Positions 1 through 4,399 of a DNA stretch of 8,944 nucleotides are shown one piece after another. The notes below the pieces were generated by a model. The model saw only the letters and a list, made by a program, of their open reading frames with translations. It was not told the origin of the DNA and did no database searches. This DNA is from Prevotellaceae bacterium (GTDB lineage Bacteria > Bacteroidota > Bacteroidia > Bacteroidales > UBA932), in NCBI GenBank assembly GCA_031259655.1, contig JAIRLF010000177.1, forward strand, positions 1 to 8,944, in the 5' to 3' direction. The stretch's first letter is position 1, and every line of letters begins with the position of its first letter. The position numbers were made by a program, and so were the translations under genes.

Positions 1-515
1 TTGAGGATGCTTCCATTTGGCGCGATTACATTGATTTATTGCGGTTTTTCGGGAAAGATTTACATAATGCCAAATACGTGTGTCCTGCCGATTTGAAAGC
101 GGAACATGACCGGTATGTGCAGAAGAAACGGGATTGGCAGGAACAGGAACGTCGGGACAAGGCGCGAAAAAAAGCAGTGGAATATGAAAAGACTTATAAA
201 GAAATGAAATCCCGATTTTTCGGTATTCGGTTTACTGACGGGTTGATTAATGTCAGGGTACTTGAGAGCGTGGAAGAAATTATGCTCGAAGGAGATGCGA
301 TGCACCATTGCCTATTTGTTAGTGATTATCATCTTAAGCCCGACAGTCTTATACTTTCCGCTTCGATAGACGGACAACGAATAGAAACCGTCGAGTTGTC
401 CCTGTCAACGTTCAAGGTGCTGCAAAGTAGAGGCGTATGTAATCGTAATACGGAATATCACGACAGGATTATAGAACTTGTACAGAAAAATGTTCGTAAC
501 TTTAGACGGGCATAA
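1..515 (+). CDS. PcfJ-like protein, 3' portion (start lies left of the window)
   Basis: The reading frame is open from base 3 to the stop at 513-515, about 170 residues, and starts with EDASIWRDYIDLLRFFGKD, so the gene begins outside the window. The C-terminal part, with MHHC at about residue 100 followed by LKPDSLILSASIDG, RIETVELSL and VLQSRGVCN, is the typical end of PcfJ-like proteins. These are common in Bacteroides conjugative elements and are named after a protein of the enterococcal pCF10 conjugation region; their molecular role is not established. A basic, charged stretch (about residues 40-75) precedes this core. Context supports mobile or accessory DNA: the gene is followed by hairpins and by two small cassette-like genes on the other strand. 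Family assignment is by recognition of the motif block, and the missing N-terminus cannot be judged. Confidence 0.8.
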   Translation, partial: EDASIWRDYIDLLRFFGKDLHNAKYVCPADLKAEHDRYVQKKRDWQEQERRDKARKKAVEYEKTYKEMKSRFFGIRFTDGLINVRVLESVEEIMLEGDAMHHCLFVSDYHLKPDSLILSASIDGQRIETVELSLSTFKVLQSRGVCNRNTEYHDRIIELVQKNVRNFRRA

Positions 516-525
516 AAACAGTGTT

Positions 526-555
526 AACGGGAGGGGGGCGAAAACTCCGCCCGTT
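526..555. terminator. GC-rich hairpin between convergent genes, possible terminator
   Basis: AACGGG (526-531) pairs with CCCGTT (550-555). One A-G mismatch follows, then GGGG (533-536) against CTCC (545-548) with one G-T pair, leaving a short loop. It lies directly after the pcfJ-like stop and after the end of the minus-strand small gene. No T-run follows closely on either strand, so terminator function is a guess from position. Confidence 0.4.
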
Positions 556-592
556 ACTTTATCCATGAGCATCAGGCGGATGAAAAAGTAAC
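553..592 (-). repeat. Inverted repeat at the trailer of the 134-aa gene
   Basis: GTTACTTT (553-560) plus ATCC (561-564) pairs with GGAT (578-581) plus AAAGTAAC (585-592); a 3-base bulge separates the arms on one side. The AAAGTAAC arm, followed by AAAAGC and TTAA at the gene's stop, also occurs after the 115-aa gene at 1059-1082. It is therefore part of a repeated trailer. Read on the minus strand, each gene ends with a TAA stop followed by a run containing GCTTTT and GTTAC. Confidence 0.55.
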
Positions 593-604
593 AAAAAGCC
601 GGTT

Positions 605-1009
605 TTAACTCATCCAACTTTTATTTATATTTTTCCTTTCATGGAAAATGAAAACATCTTCTTTTCCTTCGTGGGAACAGTACAAGGCATATTTTTCGAC
701 CAATTCAATCAACAATCCGGGCGGCAGGTGCAGATAGACAGCAAAATCCCGATGAAAGGACAAGCCGAAACCAATCATTATTCCGTCCTGCTCATTCTCA
801 CAGCCTTCCATGAAAACAAAATAGTTTTGTTCGTTATCAGCGCTTATGTTTCTCACAATTTCCCATTCCGGCAATTCCGGCGGTTTAACGCCGGCGGGCA
901 TAAGTTCGTAATAATCACTGTCTATCCAACCCTGTACTCTGTATGTGGAATACAGTTCCCGAAGTTGGACTGTAGTCAAGTGCTTAATTGAGTAAAAACG
1001 TTCTGTCAT
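605..1009 (-). CDS. Small acidic protein of unknown function (134 aa), cassette-like gene
   Basis: I do not recognise a family. The protein (MTERFYSIKHLTTVQLRELY...) is soluble-looking with no signal peptide or membrane segment. It is rich in aromatic and acidic residues, and includes DSDYYELMP near residue 30, a PPELPEWE stretch near 45, GFGLSFHRDFAVYLHLPPG near 85 and a hydrophobic helix LLIELVEKYALY. I chose the start at 1009: the only upstream alternative (1036) lies inside the hairpin leader repeat that also precedes the next gene. It is transcribed leftward in the same direction as the 115-aa gene, 70 bp behind it, with near-identical leader and trailer DNA. Size, acidity and array setting resemble orphan immunity genes of Bacteroidales, but that is inference only. 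Confidence 0.7.
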   Translation of the reverse strand: MTERFYSIKHLTTVQLRELYSTYRVQGWIDSDYYELMPAGVKPPELPEWEIVRNISADNEQNYFVFMEGCENEQDGIMIGFGLSFHRDFAVYLHLPPGLLIELVEKYALYCSHEGKEDVFIFHERKNINKSWMS

Positions 1010-1023
1010 CTCTAATAATCCAA

Positions 1024-1066
1024 ATATCAGGCACAAACAAACGGTGTGCCTGTCCCGTAAAGTAAC
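1024..1066 (-). repeat. Intercassette repeat with perfect 7-bp hairpin, copy 2
   Basis: AGGCACA (1029-1035) and TGTGCCT (1045-1051) form a perfect inverted repeat with a 9-base spacer. The spacer AACAAACGG and the flank TGTCCCGT are nearly the same as in the copy at 1445-1477. The stretch continues into AAAGTAAC (1059-1066), the trailer motif shared with 585-592. It fills the whole gap between the two small genes. It could be a recombination site, a leader hairpin or an attenuator. Confidence 0.65.
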
Positions 1067-1079
1067 GAAAAGCGTTTTG

Positions 1080-1427
1080 TTAAGATTCTATTTGCTTTAT
1101 TACTTTATCTATTTCATCTCTGTCTTCTTTCAATTCTTCTTCCCATGCACGCAACATTTTCTTACAGGATGCCATATTCGTAAAGAAGTATGGAACATTA
1201 TTCAGTATTTCCTTTTCTTTTTCATAAGGAAGGTTCTCTTGCTTTTTTCTTTGAATCTCTGTAAGTAAAAGACAGGAAAGAACAGGCGCCCAATCCGAAG
1301 AAGATTTGGAATTTCTATGTAACCATTCAACAAATTTTGTACGGTCGTTTAAAACATCCCAGCATTTATCCAACTCTCCATCGTCGTTGGAGGTGGAAAT
1401 CAGTGTTTTTTGTATTATTTTATTCAT
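1080..1427 (-). CDS. Small helical charged protein of unknown function (115 aa), cassette-like gene
   Basis: No family recognised. The protein (MNKIIQKTLISTSNDDGEL...) is mostly predicted helix, with DKCWDVLNDRTKFVEWLH near residues 20-37, a short hydrophobic patch WAPVLSCLLL, then a highly charged C-terminal third (KEKEIL, WEEELKEDRDEIDKVIKQ) that may be a short coiled coil. I chose the start at 1427: the frame is open further upstream, but that extension would run through the hairpin leader repeat and into the Ro60 fragment. The gene reads leftward in tandem with the 134-aa gene. A toxin-immunity or other accessory role is possible from context, but nothing in the sequence proves it. Confidence 0.65.
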   Translation of the reverse strand: MNKIIQKTLISTSNDDGELDKCWDVLNDRTKFVEWLHRNSKSSSDWAPVLSCLLLTEIQRKKQENLPYEKEKEILNNVPYFFTNMASCKKMLRAWEEELKEDRDEIDKVIKQIES

Positions 1428-1444
1428 TATTATGAGAATTAAAC

Positions 1445-1525
1445 ATTCGGCACAAAAAAACGGTGTGCCTTTCCCGTTGCTTAAACCTGCCACAAATGAG
1501 AGGGTCGCAAGTCCATTACGGAACA
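1445..1525 (-). repeat. Intercassette repeat, copy 1, and end of the accessory block
   Basis: GGCACA (1449-1454) and TGTGCC (1464-1469) form the same inverted repeat as at 1029-1051, with spacer AAAAAACGG and flank TTTCCCGT. Similarity to copy 2 ends near 1477. The following bases up to about 1525 belong neither to the small gene nor clearly to the Ro60 frame. They probably contain the junction where accessory DNA meets the Ro60 gene, but the exact join cannot be fixed from one sequence. Confidence 0.5.
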
Positions 1526-2087
1526 TGCACGGAGGGTACTTGTAGCCTGCGACGTCTCCGGGTCGATGCAACATGCAATTTCACCGAAAAGCAAGATACA
1601 GAATTACGATATAGGCTTGATGCTTGGGATGCTGTTGAAGTCGCGCTGTGAAAATGTCGTGTCGGGAATTTTCGGCAACACGTGGAAGATAGTCAATTTG
1701 CCCAACAATGGCGTTTTATCCAATGTAGATGCCTTTTACAAGCGCGAGGGCGAAGTGGGTTACTCCACCAATGGTTATCTGGTTTTGCAGTATTTGATTG
1801 ACTGTGATAAAGTGATGGATAAAATCATGATATTCACCGATTGTCAATTGTGGGACAGCAGCGGAAACAATATCCTGATACAGGATGTGTGGCGGAAATA
1901 CAAAACCGTCGCTCCCGACGCTAAACTGTATTTGTTTGATTTGTCGGGTTATGGTACAACGCCGTTCAAGATTGCCGACAAAGATGTATATCTGATAGCC
2001 GGCTGGTCGGATAAAATATTCGACATGCTAACCGCTATCGAAAACAAAACGAGCGTTTTGGAAGAGATTGAACAAATAGAATTGTAG
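1500..2087 (+). pseudogene. Ro60/TROVE protein remnant: C-terminal von Willebrand A domain only
   Basis: The frame after an in-frame stop at 1497-1499 reads ...RRVLVACDVSGSM, then ISPKSKIQNYDIGLMLGMLL, REGEVGYSTNG, IMIFTDC, AKLYLFDLSGYG and VYLIAGWSDKIFD. This is the vWA half of bacterial Ro60 (TROVE) proteins. The metal-site (MIDAS) residues are all present: DVSGS, the Thr of YSTNG and the Asp of FTDC. The TROVE HEAT-repeat ring, which binds Y RNA, is absent. No ATG, GTG or TTG lies between the stop and the ATG at 1566, and starting there would remove DVSGS, so the gene is 5'-truncated. Intact bacterial Ro60 is usually around 500 residues; about 195 codons remain. The rest of the frame is undamaged, suggesting recent breakage. 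Ro60 binds Y RNAs and misfolded RNA; the Y-like RNAs just downstream support the assignment. Confidence 0.85.
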
Positions 2088-2137
2088 AAACGAAAGAAAT
2101 TTTCATACAAACGCCGCAGATTGGCGCAATCGAGCAA

Positions 2138-2145
2138 TACCTTTG
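2138..2145 (+). promoter_or_regulatory. Candidate -7 element TACCTTTG of repeat unit 1, inside a palindrome
   Basis: TACCTTTG fits the Bacteroidetes TAnnTTTG -7 element and matches those upstream of the WYL and TonB genes. It lies within TTGGCGCAA (2121-2129) / TTGCGCCAA (2143-2151), a perfect 9-bp inverted repeat. No TTTG lies 17-18 bases upstream, so the -33 half is missing. A start here would give a leader of about 37 nt before the RNA end stem. Confidence 0.4.
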
Positions 2146-2187
2146 CGCCAAAATTCGGTTACAGGTTCTTTAAATTTTAGTACCACA

Positions 2188-2360
2188 GAGCAAGTGTCGT
2201 TGAAAAGAGTTACTTCTATCAAAATAATTGTTGATTGTTGATTGTTGATTTTTGCTTACGCCTGAAAGTAAACTTTTGTCCGAAGGCAATCTAAAATCGT
2301 AAATCTAAAATCAGATTAAATAAACGCCGTCTCTTTTCGAATATTACCTCGCTTTTTTTT
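2188..2360 (+). ncRNA. Y RNA-like small RNA, array copy 1 (loop interrupted by a 96-bp insert)
   Basis: The end stem is GAGCAAG (2188-2194) / CTCGCTT (2348-2354), with one A-C mismatch. The 5' loop is TGTCGTTG (2195-2202) and the 3' loop CGAATATTAC (2338-2347). The second stem is AAAAGAG (2203-2209) / CTCTTTT (2331-2337), perfect. A T-run ends it at 2360. The same layout occurs in copies 2 and 3 and in the divergent RNAs at 2824 and 2905. An insert (2228-2323) lengthens the terminal loop but leaves both stems intact. The role is inferred: Y RNAs bind the Ro60 ring through paired ends with conserved internal loops. No expression evidence is available. Confidence 0.6.
2228..2323. mobile_element. 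MITE-like insert, copy 1, with 6-bp duplication AAATAA
   Basis: Array copies 2 and 3 run straight from TTCTAT through AAATAA into ACG. Copy 1 has 96 extra bases bounded by AAATAA (2222-2227) and AAATAA (2318-2323), as expected of a target-site duplication. The insert starts with a TTGATTG-type tandem, has a central GCCT...AGGC hairpin, and ends in ATCTAAAATCAGATT. It codes for nothing. A related copy lies at 2741-2825. Confidence 0.55.
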
Positions 2361-2402
2361 AACAAACAGTTGTGAGTGCCGCAGATTGGCACAGTCGGGC
2401 AA

Positions 2403-2410
2403 TACCTTTG
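2403..2410 (+). promoter_or_regulatory. Candidate -7 element TACCTTTG of repeat unit 2
   Basis: This is the same TAnnTTTG element as in unit 1, 48 bases before the RNA end stem. The surrounding 9-bp inverted repeat is kept except for one A-C mismatch and one G-T pair. No matching -33 TTTG is seen at normal spacing. Confidence 0.4.
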
Positions 2411-2450
2411 CGCCAAAATTCGGTTACAGGTTCTTTAAATTAGTACTATA

Positions 2451-2527
2451 GAGCAAGTGTCGTTGAAAAGAGTTACTTCTATAAAAAATAAACGCCGTCT
2501 CTTTTCGAATATTACCTCGCTTTTTTT
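2451..2527 (+). ncRNA. Y RNA-like small RNA, array copy 2 (uninterrupted, about 77 nt)
   Basis: This is the cleanest copy. The end stem is GAGCAAG (2451-2457) / CTCGCTT (2516-2522). The 5' loop is TGTCGTTG (2458-2465) and the 3' loop CGAATATTAC (2506-2515). The second stem is AAAAGAG (2466-2472) / CTCTTTT (2499-2505). The terminal loop of 26 nt starts TTACTTCTAT, and a T-run ends the unit at 2527. Size (vertebrate and bacterial Y RNAs are roughly 70-150 nt), the paired ends and the conserved two-sided internal loop fit a Y RNA. The GAGTTACTTC stretch after the loop recalls the GUUAUC region of animal Y RNAs, a weak resemblance only. Confidence 0.6.
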
Positions 2528-2569
2528 AACAAACAACTGTGAGTGCCGCAGATTGGCACAATTGGGCAA

Positions 2570-2577
2570 TACTTTTG
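2570..2577 (+). promoter_or_regulatory. Candidate -7 element TACTTTTG of repeat unit 3
   Basis: It still fits TAnnTTTG although one base differs from units 1 and 2. The flanking inverted repeat is down to 7 of 9 pairs. The -7 pattern survives better than the palindrome, which mildly favours promoter function over RNA hairpin function for this part of the unit. Confidence 0.35.
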
Positions 2578-2617
2578 CACCAAAATTCGGTTACAAGTTC
2601 TTTAAATTAGTATTACA

Positions 2618-2691
2618 GAGCAAGTGTCGTTGAAAAGAGTTACTTCTATCAAAATAAACGTCTCTTTTCGAATGTTACCTCGCTTTTTTTT
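2618..2691 (+). ncRNA. Y RNA-like small RNA, array copy 3 (about 74 nt)
   Basis: The end stem is GAGCAAG (2618-2624) / CTCGCTT (2679-2685). The 5' loop is TGTCGTTG (2625-2632) and the 3' loop CGAATGTTAC (2669-2678). The second stem is AAAAGAG (2633-2639) / CTCTTTT (2662-2668). A T-run extends to 2691. It differs from copy 2 by A to G in the 3' loop and a 3-base deletion in the terminal loop. Both stems and the loop lengths are unchanged, as expected if the fold is what matters. Confidence 0.6.
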
Positions 2692-2701
2692 AACAAACAG
2701 T

Positions 2702-2740
2702 AGCAAGTGTCGTTGAAAAGAGTTATTTCTATCAAAATAA
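2702..2740 (+). pseudogene. Broken fourth copy of the Y RNA-like repeat (5' half only)
   Basis: AGCAAG (2702-2707), TGTCGTTG (2708-2715), AAAAGAG (2716-2722) and the start of the terminal loop are present. The upstream part of the unit is missing and the 3' strands of both stems are absent, because a MITE-like insert follows at 2741. It cannot form the fold and is presumably dead unless it pairs with another copy. Confidence 0.6.
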
Positions 2741-2825
2741 TTGTTGATTGTTGATTACGCCTGAAACTAAACTTGTGTCCGAAGGCAATTTAAAATTGTA
2801 AATCAAAAATCAAAAATCAGATTAA
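2741..2825. mobile_element. MITE-like insert, copy 2
   Basis: This is the same element as 2228-2323, at the identical point after TCAAAATAA. Features in order are TTGTTGATTG tandem, ACGCCTGAAA, GTCCGAAGGCAAT and a run of AATCAAA repeats ending in CAGATTAA. Sequence after the insert is not the 3' half of the array unit but the start of a different RNA, so a deletion or recombination followed insertion. Confidence 0.5.
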
Positions 2826-2904
2826 TGAGATGCCGTAGTAAAGGGTTACTTCGAAAAAATATGGCTAAAAAATCTCTTTACACAAGTTGCTCTCATTGTT
2901 TTTT
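2824..2904 (+). ncRNA. Divergent Y RNA-like small RNA (about 81 nt)
   Basis: The end stem is AATGAGA (2824-2830) / TCTCATT (2891-2897), a perfect 7 bp. The 5' loop is TGCCGTAG (2831-2838) and the 3' loop CACAAGTTGC (2881-2890). The second stem is TAAAGGG (2839-2845) / CTCTTTA (2874-2880), with one G-T pair. A 28-nt terminal loop begins TTACTTCG, and six Ts follow the end stem. Stem sequences differ completely from the array copies, yet stem lengths, loop lengths (8 and 10) and loop bases (YGYCGTWG; ending TTRC) are the same. That is compensatory change and good evidence of a real structured RNA. No clear promoter of its own is visible; it may be processed from a longer transcript. Confidence 0.65.
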
Positions 2905-3041
2905 AAGTAAGCGCCGTAGAAAAATAGCTGCATCAAGGAGCCGGAGATTCAGGTGCGAATCCTGATATTCTTTTAACAGGGAATTAGTGTAATCAGTAGC
3001 ACGCCGTATGCTTTTTTTTCGTTTGTTGCCTTACTTTTTTT
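2905..3041 (+). ncRNA. YrlA-type Y RNA with circularly permuted tRNA-like domain (about 137 nt)
   Basis: The end stem is AAGTAAG (2905-2911) / CTTACTT (3030-3036), perfect. The 5' loop is CGCCGTAG (2912-2919) and the 3' loop CGTTTGTTGC (3020-3029). The second stem is A-rich (2920-2926) against a T-run (3013-3019). Inside are GCAT/ATGC (2930-2933/3008-3011) and CGG/CCG (2942-2944/3004-3006). Then comes a T-arm, TCAGG-TGCGAAT-CCTGA (2949-2965); a 6-bp acceptor-like stem ATTCTT/GGGAAT closed by TTAACA (2967-2984); TA; and a D-arm GTGT-AATCAGTA-GCAC (2987-3002). The order T-arm, closed acceptor, D-arm is a permuted tRNA, as known for bacterial YrlA RNAs, whose tRNA-like module sits opposite the Ro60-binding stem. 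Five Ts follow (3037-3041). It starts directly after the T-run of the preceding RNA. Confidence 0.75.
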
Positions 3042-3159
3042 ATAACAGAATGCCGCAAGGCTACTTCAATATGCGAATTATGGGAATTATGTCATATTCC
3101 GGCGACATTTCCGTTAAATGAAGAAACGCGAAAGTCATGGCGCGACATATAGCGTCATT

Positions 3160-4131
3160 TTATTCGTTTCGTTTCAGGGCGTTTTGATAGATTTTGTGAA
3201 CCTGTTCTCGAAGAGTCAAAGGTTCTATGACTTTCAGCGACCAACTACGCGAAACGATTTCCATGACAAAATCGGGCGTTATTTTTATTTGCAATTTGAT
3301 TACAAATTCCTTTTCCGAATCTTTGATGATTTCCTGCGAATGGTGCAGTGGCAGAGATTTAAGGTAATGTCCCTCTACCGCATCAAACGAGAGGATAACG
3401 TCTTCCACCGGATACATGTCCGAAGCATATATGCCGAAACTGTGCTGAAACATTTCCGGTATATCTATAGAAGTGTCTTTCTTAAACTCGTCATCCGTAA
3501 CGACAAGATTACAAATGCGGTCTAAACCATAAGACCTCATATATTGGTGTTCGACAGATAATCCCATGAGATACCATCGTCCGTGATATTCTTTTAAAGC
3601 GTAAGGTTCGAGATATCGTTCGGGAGATGTTTCGCGCTGCATTTTTTCGTGATATTCTTTCAACATTTGAGGTTTCGGATATCGTTCGATGAATGTTTCG
3701 CCCTGAAACTTTTCGTAATCAAACCTGATTCGCAAAGTGTTTTTAATAGCGCGAATCAAAGCAAACAGATATTGCGTCCCCCTCGAGCGATGTTTTTCTG
3801 CAAAGATAAAGTCGGGAATATTTTCATCCATATTAAGCGCCGTATATACGTCGAACGAATCCAGAAACTGTTCTACATCCGAACGCAAATCCGACGATTC
3901 GATAAAATATCCGTTTTGTGCATGACTGTATTTCACGTCGATACTAAAATCGGTCTGGATATTTTGTATATCACGCAAAATTGTTCTTCGGGAAATGCCT
4001 ACGTTGTCTATTCCACGCAGTTGCATTGCCGCTTCGACATAGTCTATCAGTTCGGACAAACTGATGTAAGGAACGTTTTTTATCTTGTTAACAATTAAAA
4101 TATTTCGCAGAAAAAAATGAATCTTAGCCAT
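3160..4131 (-). CDS. WYL-domain transcriptional regulator with internal tandem duplication (323 aa)
   Basis: The N-terminus (residues about 1-75) is a winged helix-turn-helix with recognition helix near ISRRTILRDIQNIQ. The central WYL domain has LRIRFDYEKF near 133-142 and the name-giving RWYLMG at 185-190. A C-terminal WCX-like extension follows. WYL domains sense ligands, often nucleic acid or nucleotides, and many such regulators control DNA-damage, RNA-repair or phage-defence genes. The start at 4131 lies about 15 bases below a good promoter; the open extension upstream crosses that promoter. Oddity: residues 141-162 and 163-184 are a tandem duplication (13 of 22 identical), inserted just before WYL. 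The gene is convergent with the Y RNA cluster, a plausible but unproven target. Function by family: high confidence; target: unknown. Confidence 0.88.
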   Translation of the reverse strand: MAKIHFFLRNILIVNKIKNVPYISLSELIDYVEAAMQLRGIDNVGISRRTILRDIQNIQTDFSIDVKYSHAQNGYFIESSDLRSDVEQFLDSFDVYTALNMDENIPDFIFAEKHRSRGTQYLFALIRAIKNTLRIRFDYEKFQGETFIERYPKPQMLKEYHEKMQRETSPERYLEPYALKEYHGRWYLMGLSVEHQYMRSYGLDRICNLVVTDDEFKKDTSIDIPEMFQHSFGIYASDMYPVEDVILSFDAVEGHYLKSLPLHHSQEIIKDSEKEFVIKLQIKITPDFVMEIVSRSWSLKVIEPLTLREQVHKIYQNALKRNE

Positions 4132-4151
4132 ATAAAACAAATAATTTTGCG

Positions 4152-4180
4152 CAAAGGTAAACAATATTTTCGAAATCAAA
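4152..4180 (-). promoter_or_regulatory. Promoter of the WYL regulator gene
   Basis: On the minus strand TTTG (4180-4177), 17 bases, then TACCTTTG (4159-4152), followed by CGC. This matches the Bacteroidetes -33/-7 pattern. Transcription would begin near 4146, leaving a leader of about 15 bases before the ATG at 4131. Confidence 0.75.
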
Positions 4181-4196
4181 GATGTCTGATATTGTA

Positions 4197-4236
4197 TTGG
4201 GCGAAGCCCAAATAAAAAGGGCGTCGATTTGTAGAG
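4197..4236. repeat. Short hairpin plus relic of the GTAGAGAC intergenic repeat
   Basis: TTGGGC-GAA-GCCCAA (4197-4211) is a perfect 6-bp hairpin; its minus-strand loop is a stable UUCG type. Next comes GTCGATTTGTAGAGAC, the same lead-in as the palindromic repeats at 8606-8624 and 8719-8733, but without the second palindrome arm. It lies between the divergent WYL and TonB promoters. Confidence 0.45.
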
Positions 4237-4341
4237 ACATATCGAACCCAAGAGTAAAAAGCCGCTTGTGCTTCATATTTCATATCTCGTTCATAATATA
4301 TCTTTTAACTAACAGTTATTCGTAATTAATCATTGTCTTGT

Positions 4342-4371
4342 TTTGGGATTTAAGAAAAATAAGTACCTTTG
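4342..4371 (+). promoter_or_regulatory. Promoter of the TonB receptor gene
   Basis: TTTG (4342-4345), 18 bases, TACCTTTG (4364-4371), then CGCC. This is a near-ideal Bacteroidetes promoter. Expected start is about 6 bases downstream, giving a leader of roughly 23 bases before the ATG at 4400. Confidence 0.8.
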
Positions 4372-4399
4372 CGCCTTTAAAATTAAATGTTACAATATA

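Larger units (their letters stand above)
2112..2691 (+). repeat. Three tandem units of about 167 bp, each ending in a small-RNA-like hairpin
   Basis: Units start at GCCGCAGATTGGC (near 2113, 2379 and 2545). They run through TACCTTTGCGCC, CGGTTACAGGTTCTTTAAATT and GAGCAAGTGTCGTTG, and end in CTCGCT plus T-run and AACAAACA. The step from unit 2 to unit 3 is 167 bp. Unit 1 is longer by a 96-bp insertion. A truncated fourth copy begins at 2702. No protein frame of note spans the array. Confidence 0.85.

Noticed and set aside
1429..1574. N-terminal extension of the 115-aa gene up to 1574
   Set aside because: It would be coded by the hairpin leader repeat and the antisense of the Ro60 vWA motif. 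The copy of the leader before the 134-aa gene is clearly intergenic.
2112..2170. A further Y RNA-like hairpin in the first part of each array unit (CGCCGCAG loop, TTGGCGCAA stem, GGTTAC loop)
   Set aside because: The loop motifs and inner stem look right in unit 1, but no end stem forms in any unit, the inner stem decays in units 2 and 3, and the segment contains a promoter-like TACCTTTG.
2112..2825. CRISPR array
   Set aside because: The repeats are about 167 bp, there are no unique spacers of even length, and no cas gene is near.
2949..3002. Two neighbouring partial tRNA genes, or a true permuted tRNA gene
   Set aside because: There is no anticodon loop. The T-arm comes before the D-arm, the acceptor-like stem is closed by a 6-base loop, and the whole lies inside an outer stem and internal-loop frame shared with neighbouring RNAs. 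A Y RNA explains all parts.
3047..3070. GAATGCCGCAAGGCTACTTC as another Y RNA 5' half
   Set aside because: It resembles the loop motif and following bases, but has no matching 3' strand or T-run before the WYL gene end. It is too short to claim.
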